Positions 32,201-36,261 of a DNA stretch of 36,261 nt are shown piece after piece. Made by a program: the position numbers and the translations under genes. The notes below the pieces were generated by a model. It saw only the letters and a program-made list of their open reading frames with translations. It had not been told where the DNA came from and ran no database searches. Origin of the DNA: Isoetes engelmannii (Eukaryota > Streptophyta > Lycopodiopsida > Isoetales > Isoetaceae). Location of the stretch: NCBI GenBank assembly GCA_011763485.2, contig JAANSK020245942.1:1-36261 (forward strand). The letters are read 5' to 3'. Positions within the stretch are counted from its first letter, which is position 1; every line of letters begins with the position of its first letter.

Positions 32201-34216
32201 AATCTGGTCCATGTTGGTGATTGTAATTTTCACCTCACTGGTTATAAATGTTAGCTTAAAAAATGTTACCAAGTTCAGTAGCAAATCTGATTAAACGTTC
32301 AATCCTTGTTAGATCTATATGCTGACGTGTATAATGACGTCACACTGCGCGCTGTTGCTGACATGGCATTCTTTACATAAGCCATAGTCACGCCTATCTG
32401 TTTAGTCTGTTTTCCTAGCTCCTAGGCGCTCACATACTCTCTATCTTTCTTCCACCATGATATATTACAATGCTTTCACCTCTCTTTGTTAACACCATGG
32501 CCATTGGTTTCCAACTCTGTTGGCTTGATGGAAATTATTGGTCTTATGGTGGAGGTATTCATTGACAAGTGGAGGTGGGTAATATCTGATATTTTGTACA
32601 GAAAGAAGTGATGCAGCAGGTGCTCGTTCACGCACGCAGGATGTAGTAATGTTAGTAGTAATGCAAAAAGCTTCCATGTCAAATTTCCGAACTGATTTAA
32701 CTATAATGTCTGCATGGTCTAAGGATAGATTATGAGCATAACCTTGATAAAACAAGGTCGAGCCAATTGAAATGTCATTTGTTACGGGTTAATGAAATTT
32801 TATTCAAGATTTCAATATATAGTTCTGCATTTGTTGCAGGGAGTCGCAATGTTTGTGTTTGAGCAGGATTATGCAGAGCTGGAGAGACGAAAGCAAGAAG
32901 GATCAACCCAGGATGGAAGCATTGTTAATGAATTTTTGGAAGTATGTCAACTTCTTGTAAAATAAAATTTCTAGTTTCTTGGAGGTTTATTGATTAATGT
33001 AGTTTATTTAGTTGAGCTTACTTTCTTGCCATTGAACAGGGACTTACAGGGTTGCTAGAATCTCCTATTAGGGGTGCTGAACAGCATGGCATTCCTGGGG
33101 CTATATCAGGTGACTTTAATTGAAAGCTTTGGCATTTGAGAATGTACGCATCAATGGCGCGTTTGTCATCTCATAAATTGTCTTTTTTGAGTTTCGTTTT
33201 GCTAAATCAATGCTCTGGGGTTTACCATGTGATCCCATTTTGTTCAAGTTCTGGGAACGAAGACATTTTTCCTGCTTGCTCTGGAGGCTTGCAGTAATTT
33301 GATTTTAACTAGTTTCACCTGAAAGTGATTCATACTTGTTCGTGCTGCAAGGGAATGTTGATGCCCCAGCTATTTTTATAATTAGCCTAATTTTAGAAGA
33401 GCACCTTCTTAATTTCTGCATATACTCTTTTGAAAGCTTTGCTAGTTTTCTTTCATTGCTATGGGATAGATACAATGTCAAGAAACCAATATATTTTTAT
33501 GATACTGTAGGTATTGCCATTGGGGTCCTTGGTGCTGTGGCACGACCTGTAGGGAGCTTGCTAGAATTGGCAGGTAAGACAGCGCAAAGCATTAGGAACA
33601 GGAGCAGACTTGCACACATACACACATTACGTGTCCGGGTGCCTAGACACATTGATAAAGATTTACCCCTAATCCCCTATTCATGGGGGGAAGCTGTAGG
33701 TGAGACTGTTTTAGTTGAAGCAGATGGGGGTCGGCTAAAAAATGAGGTATCTGTGATATTTTTCCTTACTTGACGCCTGTGACCTCATTCTAATACTCAT
33801 TTTTTGACTCATAGGTTTATATCACGTGCCAACCCCTTTCCGTAAATGGAACATTTATTTTGCTGACGGAAAATTTACTCCTAAAAGTCCATAGTGCGAG
33901 TCTCGGAGGTAAAGTCCTTGCATTTGGGCCAGAATGGAGCATTCAATGGGAGCATGCAATTGAAGACCTTCTACATATTGATCAATATGGTTGCTCTTTC
34001 ACTGTCCTCTTTAGTGTTTCTCGAATCAGGTGTAAAAATAAGAATACGCTGCACAACTGGGAGAATGAATTTTTAAGACCCTTTGGAAGCAGGACTTTTG
34101 AATCACCTTCCATTGAATATGCAAATGAGCTTCATTTCACTTTGACATCCTTAATGGACCAGCAAAGGTTGAAGAAGAAGCATGTTCTTTTAAGGACTAA
34201 CTTAGCTCACTTGTAA
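532..34216 (+). CDS. VPS13: VPS13-like bridge-type lipid transfer protein (48 exons, complete)
   Basis: One gene spans nearly the whole window. Joining 48 hand-read exons gives about 10,167 nt, or about 3,388 residues plus stop, with matching phase at every junction. Family hallmarks in order are an N-terminal MLEGL...YLGDYAKDI chorein start, LEAFDFLQLP and PWTKLGWDP, the SHR-BD module (RFDIPFG, IRWRP, YAPYWLQNDT), RLRFYQQRCE and AWDEPC, the C-terminal RHYTRQLLH, GLTGLLESPIRGAEQHG and GKTAQSIRNRS, and a PH-like end. VPS13 proteins are long hydrophobic-groove bridges moving phospholipids between membranes at contact sites. The length is close to what I recall for Arabidopsis VPS13S/SHRUBBY and well short of the >4,000-residue VPS13M forms; the paralogue assignment is inference. 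The start is the first ATG that yields the conserved N terminus. No stop or frameshift was found in any exon. Exon coordinates are in the five block entries below. Confidence 0.93.
787..1001 (+). other. Intron 2, apparent GC-AG intron
   Basis: Exon 2 must end before the in-frame TAA that soon follows, and the family sequence (...LPVSIKQ) ends exactly at AAG|GCACGC. No GT donor gives the conserved protein. The acceptor is the usual CAG at 999-1001. The donor matches the GC-AG consensus only weakly beyond the AG|GC core. Confidence 0.6.
1284..1528 (+). other. Intron 4, GC-AG intron
   Basis: The donor reads CTG|GCAAGT, a strong GC-AG donor apart from the -2 base. The frame rejoins at 1529 as ...SNRVP|DEKVRQ with a CAG acceptor. 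No nearby GT preserves phase. Confidence 0.65.
1573..2774. other. Intron 5, proximal part: no gene; one short direct repeat
   Basis: AT-rich intronic sequence. A direct repeat of about 50 bp occurs at 1676-1725 and 1767-1816 (period 91), sharing GCCyAAGTCAGTCAArTACA. Nothing else is recognised, although the last few hundred bases may be decayed upstream LINE sequence. Confidence 0.6.
2775..3570 (+). mobile_element. LINE (non-LTR) reverse transcriptase remnant, 5' part
   Basis: With frameshifts and stops, the + strand reads RIVLYADNVVLMSSS at 2782-2826 (the RT palm YADD box, here YADN at 2798-2809), then KTKVMV-like sequence, TYLGVEFS, LEKQCFQMHFQDVHTKI, WGSGVME and FLSRSKLSAPHEIMLVEF, then FQAVSFLHKL. 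This order (palm, thumb, then a post-RT region) is that of plant LINE ORF2. The element is broken by the copia element at 3571-6611 and resumes after it. It is clearly dead. Confidence 0.75.
3571..3752 (-). repeat. Copia LTR, left copy (3' LTR in element orientation)
   Basis: Matches 6427-6611 over its length, for example GAACGAGCATCTAAGAATAG and CAACAAGCGTGCAATGC. Read on the minus strand it starts TGTTAG and ends TACA, the TG...CA form expected of LTRs. No clear target-site duplication was seen. Confidence 0.8.
6427..6611 (-). repeat. Copia LTR, right copy (5' LTR in element orientation)
   Basis: Partner of 3571-3752, with many point differences and small indels. The terminal CA has decayed to TA at the inner edge. 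The adjoining primer-binding site is not recognisable. Confidence 0.8.
6801..7346 (+). repeat. Tandem duplication, 2 x about 273 bp
   Basis: Copy 1 is 6801-7074 and copy 2 is 7075-7346. The copies differ by only a handful of substitutions and one small indel, so the duplication is much younger than the surrounding LINE. It lies in the LINE region after the zf-RVT-like motif. Confidence 0.9.
7427..7465 (+). other. LINE ORF2 C-terminal PIP-box-like motif, copy A
   Basis: Codons 7427-7450 read K-T-D-I-Q-S-F-F, followed by LDEV and a stop. The PCNA-interacting consensus is Q-x-x-[ILM]-x-x-[FY]-[FY]. All hydrophobic and aromatic positions fit; the glutamine is lysine. Two other LINE tails in the window carry the same pattern at the same place. 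Confidence 0.55.
8500..15098 (+). CDS. VPS13: VPS13 exons 9-20: proximal bridge body (residues 259-719)
   Basis: Exons: 8500-8568, 8639-8718, 9130-9276, 11031-11094, 11499-11606, 11689-11892, 11979-12100, 13691-13850, 13930-14127, 14222-14317, 14875-14906, 14996-15098. Recognisable parts are the tryptophan-rich GHNWQRKWWQYAINATLHD with ERRRQYVTLYKEKL (the family RLWWRYA...RRRYVQLY region), the linker RGWLNRFSFGMLG at about residue 450, and the strand CIHIKELIVIMPEA (family 'apiviiP'). The GWLN..S.GMLG linker and the DLYKATEFDP that follows are what point to the VPS13S/SHRUBBY-like paralogue. Exon 18 may end at 14314 instead of 14317. Exon 14 uses the second of two close AG acceptors (11688); the first would place a stop in frame. 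Introns 11 (1.75 kb) and 15 (1.59 kb) contain no recognisable gene. Confidence 0.82.
8719..9129. other. Intron 10: nothing recognised
   Basis: AT-rich sequence with GT-AG ends. No coding, RNA or transposon signal was seen. Confidence 0.6.
9277..11030. other. Intron 11: no gene recognised
   Basis: 1.75 kb of AT-rich sequence with a few short open frames that resemble nothing known to me. A 17-bp tandem pair (CGTGGCAGTGTTTGAAT) starts at 10228 and 10245. It may contain decayed mobile DNA, but I cannot support a family. Confidence 0.5.
11095..11498. other. Intron 12: nothing recognised
   Basis: 404 bp with GTGAGT donor and TAG acceptor. No other signal. Confidence 0.6.
12101..13690. other. Intron 15: no gene recognised
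   Basis: 1.59 kb with a GTAAGT donor. It holds a pyrimidine microsatellite at 13144-13189. An open stretch near 13216-13314 begins after an AG and ends before a GT, but does not continue the VPS13 protein and is probably chance. Confidence 0.55.
13144..13189 (+). repeat. (TTGTTTC)n microsatellite
   Basis: Six or so 7-bp units, one imperfect, within intron 15. Confidence 0.9.
14318..14874. other. Intron 18: nothing but a small tandem repeat
   Basis: AT-rich intron of about 557 bp. The only structure seen is the exact 28-bp duplication at 14457-14512. Confidence 0.6.
14457..14512 (+). repeat. Exact 28-bp tandem duplication
   Basis: Two identical 28-bp units (14457-14484 and 14485-14512), each beginning AATCATAATATGG and ending AACAAATT. 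Probably a replication-slippage event. Confidence 0.95.
15150..16340 (+). mobile_element. Ty1-copia remnant: leader, primer-binding site and gag, plus strand
   Basis: TGGTATCAGAGC at 15283-15294 is complementary to the 3' end of initiator tRNA-Met, the usual copia primer-binding site. Downstream, gag reads LNGRNYQSWREFFEVYLGL (about 15640-15696), then EALDHFKALVEPDLRRQL. After frameshifts come EDLVGAGGDISEPDMIILIL and FDEVQNPLVQEKLEYA, the UBN2-type gag pattern. The 5' LTR should lie before 15283, but I cannot set its edge; 15150 is nominal. No protease, integrase or RT follows, so this is a 5' fragment cut off by LINE sequence near 16340. Confidence 0.75.
15283..15294 (+). other. Copia primer-binding site (initiator tRNA-Met)
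   Basis: A perfect 12-base complement of the tRNA-iMet 3' terminus (…CTGATACCA). It marks where minus-strand DNA synthesis would begin. Confidence 0.8.
16345..17204 (+). mobile_element. LINE remnant C0: post-RT region with zf-RVT-like motif
   Basis: Same family as the intron-5 LINE. It reads ILAEFSVTPLQLDAAFQLVS, then after a frameshift FHYNTAATN, KMQFYKNHFLVINEDGFIER and RRRYLNTQHIK, then CRLCHLNATESEEYFIFTCP with NEIRGRFHCLF (Cys-rich motif at about 16930-17030), and ends in FLHQMTVHRRNLL. It stops at a CTCTTTCTT run (17196-17204), where a tRNA-like segment begins. RT and upstream parts are absent. Confidence 0.75.
17204..17279 (+). mobile_element. tRNA-derived (SINE-like) segment with A and B boxes and T-run
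   Basis: 17204-17214 reads TGGTCTAGTGG, a good fit to the tRNA A box and continuing GTTAGGAT. 17247-17257 reads GGTTCGAATCC, an exact pol III B box. Spacing is tRNA-like. The T stem pairs only in its inner three positions and no acceptor stem forms, so this is not a working tRNA gene. It ends with AAATAAA and nine Ts, like a SINE tail or pol III terminator. LINE 3' sequence follows immediately. Confidence 0.6.
17280..17813 (+). mobile_element. LINE 3' portion C1: ORF2 C terminus plus 3' UTR
   Basis: Repeats the C0 sequence from 17021 onward, then runs past its break. The frame is open from 17360 to the stop at 17660-17662: HRRTLLKERAVGRAGQEED, then a basic stretch KVSRRRKQAVKEKHKQ, then KSGITSYFGPVAKKTKVS at the end. 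The 3' UTR has hairpins at 17760-17772 and 17779-17791 and ends in a CTTTCGTTCTT tail. Confidence 0.78.
17606..17662 (+). other. LINE ORF2 C-terminal PIP-box-like motif, copy C1
   Basis: Codons 17606-17629 read K-S-G-I-T-S-Y-F, followed by GPVAKKTKVS and a stop. It is in the same place relative to the basic stretch and stop as the matching motif in C2. Confidence 0.55.
17961..18020 (+). other. LINE ORF2 C-terminal PIP-box-like motif, copy C2 (full consensus)
   Basis: Codons 17961-17984 read Q-S-D-L-T-L-Y-F, which satisfies the PCNA-box consensus at every defined position. A basic KKTRK follows, then a stop. Confidence 0.6.
18147..18178 (+). repeat. (TTTC)n tail of the LINE
   Basis: A run of CTTT units directly after the second hairpin of C2. 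In LINEs of this kind a simple-repeat tail is the normal 3' end, so it is likely part of the element. Confidence 0.85.
18332..21574 (+). CDS. VPS13: VPS13 exons 21-25: central bridge body (residues 720-1703)
   Basis: Exons: 18332-18502, 18569-18691, 18769-19034, 19120-20288, 20352-21574. Exons 24 (1,169 nt) and 25 (1,223 nt) are the largest in the gene and encode the repeating beta-sheet groove; no catalytic residues are expected. The upstream join over the 3.2-kb transposon-bearing intron 20 gives ...NCAVL|VVSLESLGLTFLD, as expected for alternating beta strands. Exon 23 contains VYGRLPAFQLSLS, matching the family 'V.G.LPSL.v' strand. Two points are uncertain. The 66-bp segment between exons 21 and 22 is open and in frame, so it could be retained. 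Exon 22 could end at 18685 rather than 18691. This stretch is less conserved than the two ends, so the identity rests on position and frame continuity. Confidence 0.85.
18503..18568 (+). other. Intron 21 (66 bp), in-frame and stop-free
   Basis: GTACCT...TCACAG between exons 21 and 22. It is a multiple of three and has no stop (it would encode 22 residues beginning VPLSHLL), so splicing and retention both keep the VPS13 frame. Confidence 0.5.
21667..26966 (+). CDS. VPS13: VPS13 exons 26-39: SHR-BD/VAB module and following region (residues 1704-2865)
   Basis: Exons: 21667-21795, 21890-22045, 22124-22753, 22819-22890, 22966-23445, 23515-23701, 24094-24787, 24864-24980, 25531-25807, 25880-25993, 26119-26202, 26267-26317, 26389-26556, 26638-26966. 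This is the adaptor-binding beta-repeat module of VPS13; in plants it is called SHR-BD after the reported SHORT-ROOT interaction of SHRUBBY. Signatures are AWEPLLEPWAF, ERYAPYWLQNDTGIAISYW, EMRFDIPFGIAPKVLGPILP, GKIRWRPSK, YLWSEAQLLS, GARDLCFYVPFWLYNCSNL, FVLANACNEDLCFKQQG, LSIRFDEHGWDWSGGF and GDTQVKLYNHFTGAG. Exon 28 carries a serine-rich insert near SSRWSSSSSFGMKR, probably a flexible loop. Exon 35 starts at 25880 because that restores family-like continuity (SME|RLRFYQQRCE) with a 72-bp intron; the earlier AG at 25855 would need a 48-bp intron. Confidence 0.9.
23702..24093. other. Intron 31: nothing recognised
   Basis: 392 bp with GTAAGG donor and CAG acceptor. No other signal. Confidence 0.6.
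24981..25530. other. Intron 33: nothing recognised
   Basis: 550 bp with GTATGC donor and CAG acceptor. No transposon or RNA signal. Confidence 0.6.
27250..29320 (-). mobile_element. Ty1-copia remnant in intron 39, minus strand
   Basis: On the minus strand, in copia order, are gag (about 28960-29170; FDGKNYYSWRDKLG with LNDLTEVLDS, close to the intron-5 element's gag), integrase (about 28500-28790; QWQLIIPYAHPQNGEAERKN, LARSIIYDKA and AIATAVYVSKRAPTKSLNF), and RT (about 27780-27900, VLALAASKHWPVYLLDFKTS; and 27400-27560, LSKTFEITDLGLMHYCPG with GIFLSKHRYITEV). Stops and frameshifts are frequent. An LTR-like trace (about 29280-29320, TCAGTAACAAGCATGCAGTGC) resembles the intron-5 LTR. The outer edges are approximate. 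Confidence 0.78.
29320..29760 (-). other. Unrecognised open stretches, minus strand, intron 39
   Basis: Two overlapping minus-strand frames (29320-29664 and 29480-29740) stay open longer than the surrounding intron. Phrases such as KRMAFISMQYGYNFF and IVFDFETQQ look like mobile-element debris, but I cannot assign a family. It lies just outside the LTR trace of the neighbouring copia remnant. Confidence 0.3.
29761..30324. other. Intron 39, distal part: nothing recognised
   Basis: AT-rich sequence up to the CAG acceptor before exon 40. Confidence 0.5.
30325..34216 (+). CDS. VPS13: VPS13 exons 40-48: VPS13-C/ATG2-C-like helices and C-terminal PH-like domain (residues 2866-3388)
   Basis: Exons: 30325-30639, 30920-31001, 31071-31217, 31629-31733, 31804-31914, 32840-32941, 33040-33109, 33511-33746, 33815-34216. 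This is the best-conserved part of the protein. It shows LADVEGAPVCLKGLTLTHPM, RHYTRQLLHATYKVLG, GVRDFVSAPAESFVQSP, GMARGTKSLFQNTIYAFSNA, GLTGLLESPIRGAEQHGIPG, RPVGSLLELAGKTAQSIRNR and YSWGEAVGETVLVEADGG. The amphipathic helices (residues about 3048-3200) are the ATG2-C/DH-like region that contacts membranes or lipid droplets. The last exon holds the PH-like fold, including FGPEWSIQWEHAIEDLLHID, and ends with basic QQRLKKKHVLLRTNLAHL then a stop at 34214-34216. Intron 44 (925 bp) carries a candidate solo LTR. Confidence 0.93.
31218..31628. other. Intron 42: nothing recognised
   Basis: 411 bp with GTTTAT donor and CAG acceptor. No other signal. Confidence 0.6.
32307..32469 (+). mobile_element. 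Candidate solo copia LTR in intron 44, plus orientation
   Basis: It starts TGTTAG and ends TTACA. It aligns with the reverse complement of the intron-5 LTRs: GCTGACGTGT, AATGAC, GTTGCTGACATGGCAT, ATAAGCCATAGTCA. No internal region or second LTR is nearby, consistent with LTR-LTR recombination. No clear target duplication was seen. The rest of the intron, to 32839, holds no gene. Confidence 0.6.
33110..33510. other. Intron 46: nothing recognised
   Basis: 401 bp. The part just before exon 47 stays open, but it does not add to a family-like protein. Confidence 0.55.
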
Positions 34217-34364
34217 ATAGGAATGTGCCATTCATATGTAAATATTTTGAATAAGGAAAATATAGAACCAGAAGATGTAAAGAATGATGTACAGTTACAG
34301 TTTTGTATGATCTGCAGCAAACATTCCCAATGGGATCATTTTAAGATGTCCACTTTGTAATAAA
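34217..34364 (+). terminator. 3' UTR and poly(A) signal of the VPS13 gene
   Basis: The canonical AATAAA at 34359-34364 lies about 145 bases after the stop. A weaker AATAAG lies at about 34251. Cleavage is expected 10-30 bases further on. The exact 3' end cannot be seen. Confidence 0.55.
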
Positions 34365-34629
34365 AAGTTCGAGGTTCATCAGTTGTATATTCCGTCTTTT
34401 TGCACTCACAAGTGCACTCTGTAGCCAATTTGTTTATCCTCTATGCATGTACTTCCAAAGCTCCAAAAAAGCATGAATATAACCATACTCGTCACGACCA
34501 GCATCATTTCTCCACCTAGAGATCAATGCCCTAACAGCGCTGACACCATGGATTTGCTAGAAGAGGGTTTAAAAAAAAAATGGGCCTTGTTGTGAACAAA
34601 GAAATATAGAGACGATGAAAACAATAATA

Positions 34630-34650
34630 TAGAATAGAATAGAATAGAAT
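34630..34650 (+). repeat. (TAGAA)n microsatellite
   Basis: Four consecutive TAGAA units in the 3' flank. Confidence 0.85.
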
Positions 34651-34801
34651 AAGATTTTTATCGTCCACTTATGGCTAATATTACCACTTCTTTTTCAACA
34701 AAAATTATCAAGCCTAATGCCATGGTTTGGCACAAATTGTGTGGCCTGTCTATCATCTCAGCAATTCCACGGGTAATAATGGTAGAAAAGGGATGTAATA
34801 T

Positions 34802-34868
34802 GAGCCAAACATGCATTACAAACTTATAGTTAGACGAGCCTAAACATGCTTTACAAACTTATAGTTTT
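34802..34868 (+). repeat. Imperfect 34-bp tandem pair
   Basis: Two adjacent units each start GAGCC and include TTACAAACTTATAGTT (starts 34802 and 34836). The unit is of unknown origin. Confidence 0.8.
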
Positions 34869-34939
34869 AACAAGCCCATAGAAGACGATGTTTTGATGTT
34901 ATTTTCTTTTATAGAAGTTTGTTATGAATACATTCTATA

Positions 34940-35395
34940 TGTTAGAATGTTGTGATAAAGTCCAGACTTTATAAGGCCATGGCAATTAGAATTAGCTATT
35001 CTAATTGTCATGCCAATCATAGTGCACCATAGAATTAGCTACTCGATGATTGGTTATCTATGATTGAAGGAGATTAATATAAGCTGATGCTAATCTAAGT
35101 TTGGTGATTTATAATAGCCAGAGCCAACAATGGATGAGTGGATGAGAAATAGATCCTGGGGGTTTAAAAGGACATAGCTTGGGAACAACCATTATTGATT
35201 GTCTTATGAAGATTGATTGCATCGTAGTTCAAGGGAGGAACTAGCAGCGGAGTCTTGAAGACTCCTAGCGGATACTTCTGTTCTTTAGAAGTGCTAGTCC
35301 CATGGTCGGGTGGTTGGACTATGTTATATCTCTTGTTCTTATCATTTGCATTGAAATAAGAATGTGTTCTTCTGCTTCGATTTTGATATCTGCAA
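34940..35395 (+). mobile_element. Candidate solo copia-type LTR in the 3' flank
   Basis: It opens TGTTAGAATGTTG and closes GATATCTGCA. It has TATA-like runs (about 35070-35120) and, near its end, a pyrimidine-rich run with AAATAAGAATGTGTTCTTCTG, an arrangement common in plant copia LTRs. It contains the palindromic cluster at 34978-35066. No flanking duplication or partner LTR is visible, so this is an inference from composition and termini. Confidence 0.4.
34978..35066. repeat. Palindromic cluster (two inverted repeats)
   Basis: The first is a 15-bp arm pair (34978-34992 and 34998-35012) with one mismatch and a 5-base loop. The second is a perfect 9-bp pair CAATCATAG/CTATGATTG (35014-35022 and 35058-35066). 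Both could fold as RNA or cruciform DNA. Confidence 0.8.
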
Positions 35396-35532
35396 GCTCG
35401 GTAAAAAAATAGAGACAAATTGAGGCTTTGAGAACAGGTAAATGATGCAAATATATTATGCTCAGACAAATATATAGAATCACTTAGAAGCCATTGAAGC
35501 TGGAAAGAAGATACATGATCTACCAGTGGACA

Positions 35533-35755
35533 TTATTTCCACTCGGCACCGTATGTGTACTTGTTTGGTTTTATATCATACAGACGCATTTCTTCTAAGA
35601 AATGGAGGGCGTTTTTCAGCTCACCTAACTGAGCATAGCAAGAAATCATGACATTTACATGATATGGTATCTACAAAAGGTATTTTTTGAAACAACTGAA
35701 AAGCTTCTATATGTTGCTCCAACTTTGCATAACCTGCAACTATGGCATTCCATGA
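35533..35755 (-). pseudogene. PPR protein gene fragment, frameshifted
   Basis: The minus strand reads SWNAIVAGYAKLEQHIEAFQ with LFQKIP, and after a one-base frameshift NVMISCYAQLGELKNALHFL then EEMRLYDIKPNKYTYG and a stop. These are about two pentatricopeptide (PLS-class) repeats. PPR proteins bind organelle RNA; this copy has no start, a frameshift between the repeats and an early stop, so it is a dead fragment, probably from a larger gene or retrocopy. Confidence 0.75.
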
Positions 35756-35806
35756 GATGCATAGAGTTTGAAAATAATAATGCACTTACGTTGTTGTTCC
35801 GTTTTC

Positions 35807-35965
35807 AAGTGCAATGATGCTTTCGCAAAATCACAATGGATATTACACGCTAAAAATATAATGCTTGAAAGGTCTAAAGCAATTGAAGTGCAATGATGCT
35901 TCCGCAAAATCACAATGCATATTACACGCTAAAAATATAATGCTTAAAAAGGTCTAAAGCAATTG
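35807..35965 (+). repeat. Tandem duplication, 2 x 79-80 bp
   Basis: 35807-35885 and 35886-35965 differ by a few substitutions and a short indel in an A run. Each begins AAGTGCAATGATGCTT. Confidence 0.92.
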
Positions 35966-36221
35966 AATGAAGAGTACCTTCTACAATCTGATGCATAGAA
36001 TTTGCCTTGGAGAAAAGCCTTGAGATCTTTGGTAATGACACCGTCATGTGAAAAATAAATGATTTAGAGATAAAGAATGATCAATTTGCGTTTCTAACAA
36101 GGTCTTCTAATCAGATCATGCATCACCTCAACCGGTTCAGTTGCCTCCTGCAACCCACAAATGCCTAAAGTTTAATAGACATGGAAGAAGGGGATAAACA
36201 CCCTTGAGAGCCCATTACCTC

Positions 36222-36261
36222 AGATAAACGGGCGAGCCCGGAGGGGCGAGCCTGTTTATCT
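36222..36261. repeat. Inverted repeat at the window end
   Basis: AGATAAACGGGC (36222-36233) and GCCTGTTTATCT (36250-36261) are inverted with one mismatch. Between and overlapping them, GGGCGAGCC occurs twice in direct orientation (36230-36238, 36244-36252). It could be a transposon end, but it is cut by the window edge. Confidence 0.7.

Noticed and set aside
34978-35012. MicroRNA precursor
   Set aside because: The arms are only 15 bp with a 5-base loop, too short for a plant miRNA hairpin.

Overview
The window is nuclear DNA from a land plant. It holds one large, intron-rich protein-coding gene on the + strand, with retrotransposon remnants packed into a few of its introns. The evidence for a plant is a VPS13-type lipid-transfer gene of plant architecture, Ty1-copia elements with an initiator-Met tRNA primer site, PPR-type coding debris, and about 47 mostly short GT-AG introns. 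The LINE family resembles those I associate with seed-free plants or gymnosperms more than with flowering plants, but that is recalled similarity and I do not name a species.

The gene starts at ATG 532 and stops at 34216. I could join 48 exons by hand, with splice phases matching at every junction. The result is one open frame of about 3,388 residues with no disabling mutation. From N to C terminus it encodes a chorein/VPS13 N-terminal region, a long bridge body, the SHR-BD/VAB module, a VPS13-C/ATG2-C-like helical region and a C-terminal PH-like segment. Its length and the exon 14-15 region suggest the smaller plant paralogue (VPS13S/SHRUBBY type).

Layout: 1-531 is upstream sequence with a purine microsatellite and an overlapping upstream ATG. 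Exons 1-5 lie at 532-1572. Intron 5 (1573-7726) holds a LINE interrupted by a shrunken Ty1-copia element with both LTRs. Exons 6-20 lie at 7727-15098. Intron 20 (15099-18331) holds a copia leader/gag remnant followed by three LINE 3' portions and a tRNA-like segment. Exons 21-39 lie at 18332-26966. Intron 39 (26967-30324) holds a third, decayed copia element. Exons 40-48 lie at 30325-34216, with a candidate solo LTR in intron 44. The region 34217-36261 is 3' flank with a poly(A) signal, a candidate solo LTR, a PPR pseudogene fragment and small repeats.

The most interesting signals are in the LINE family. All three 3' ends visible here end their coding frame with a PCNA-box-like motif, and they share two small 3'-terminal hairpins. 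The gene itself is noteworthy for an out-of-frame ATG seven bases before its start codon and for two GC-AG introns near its 5' end.
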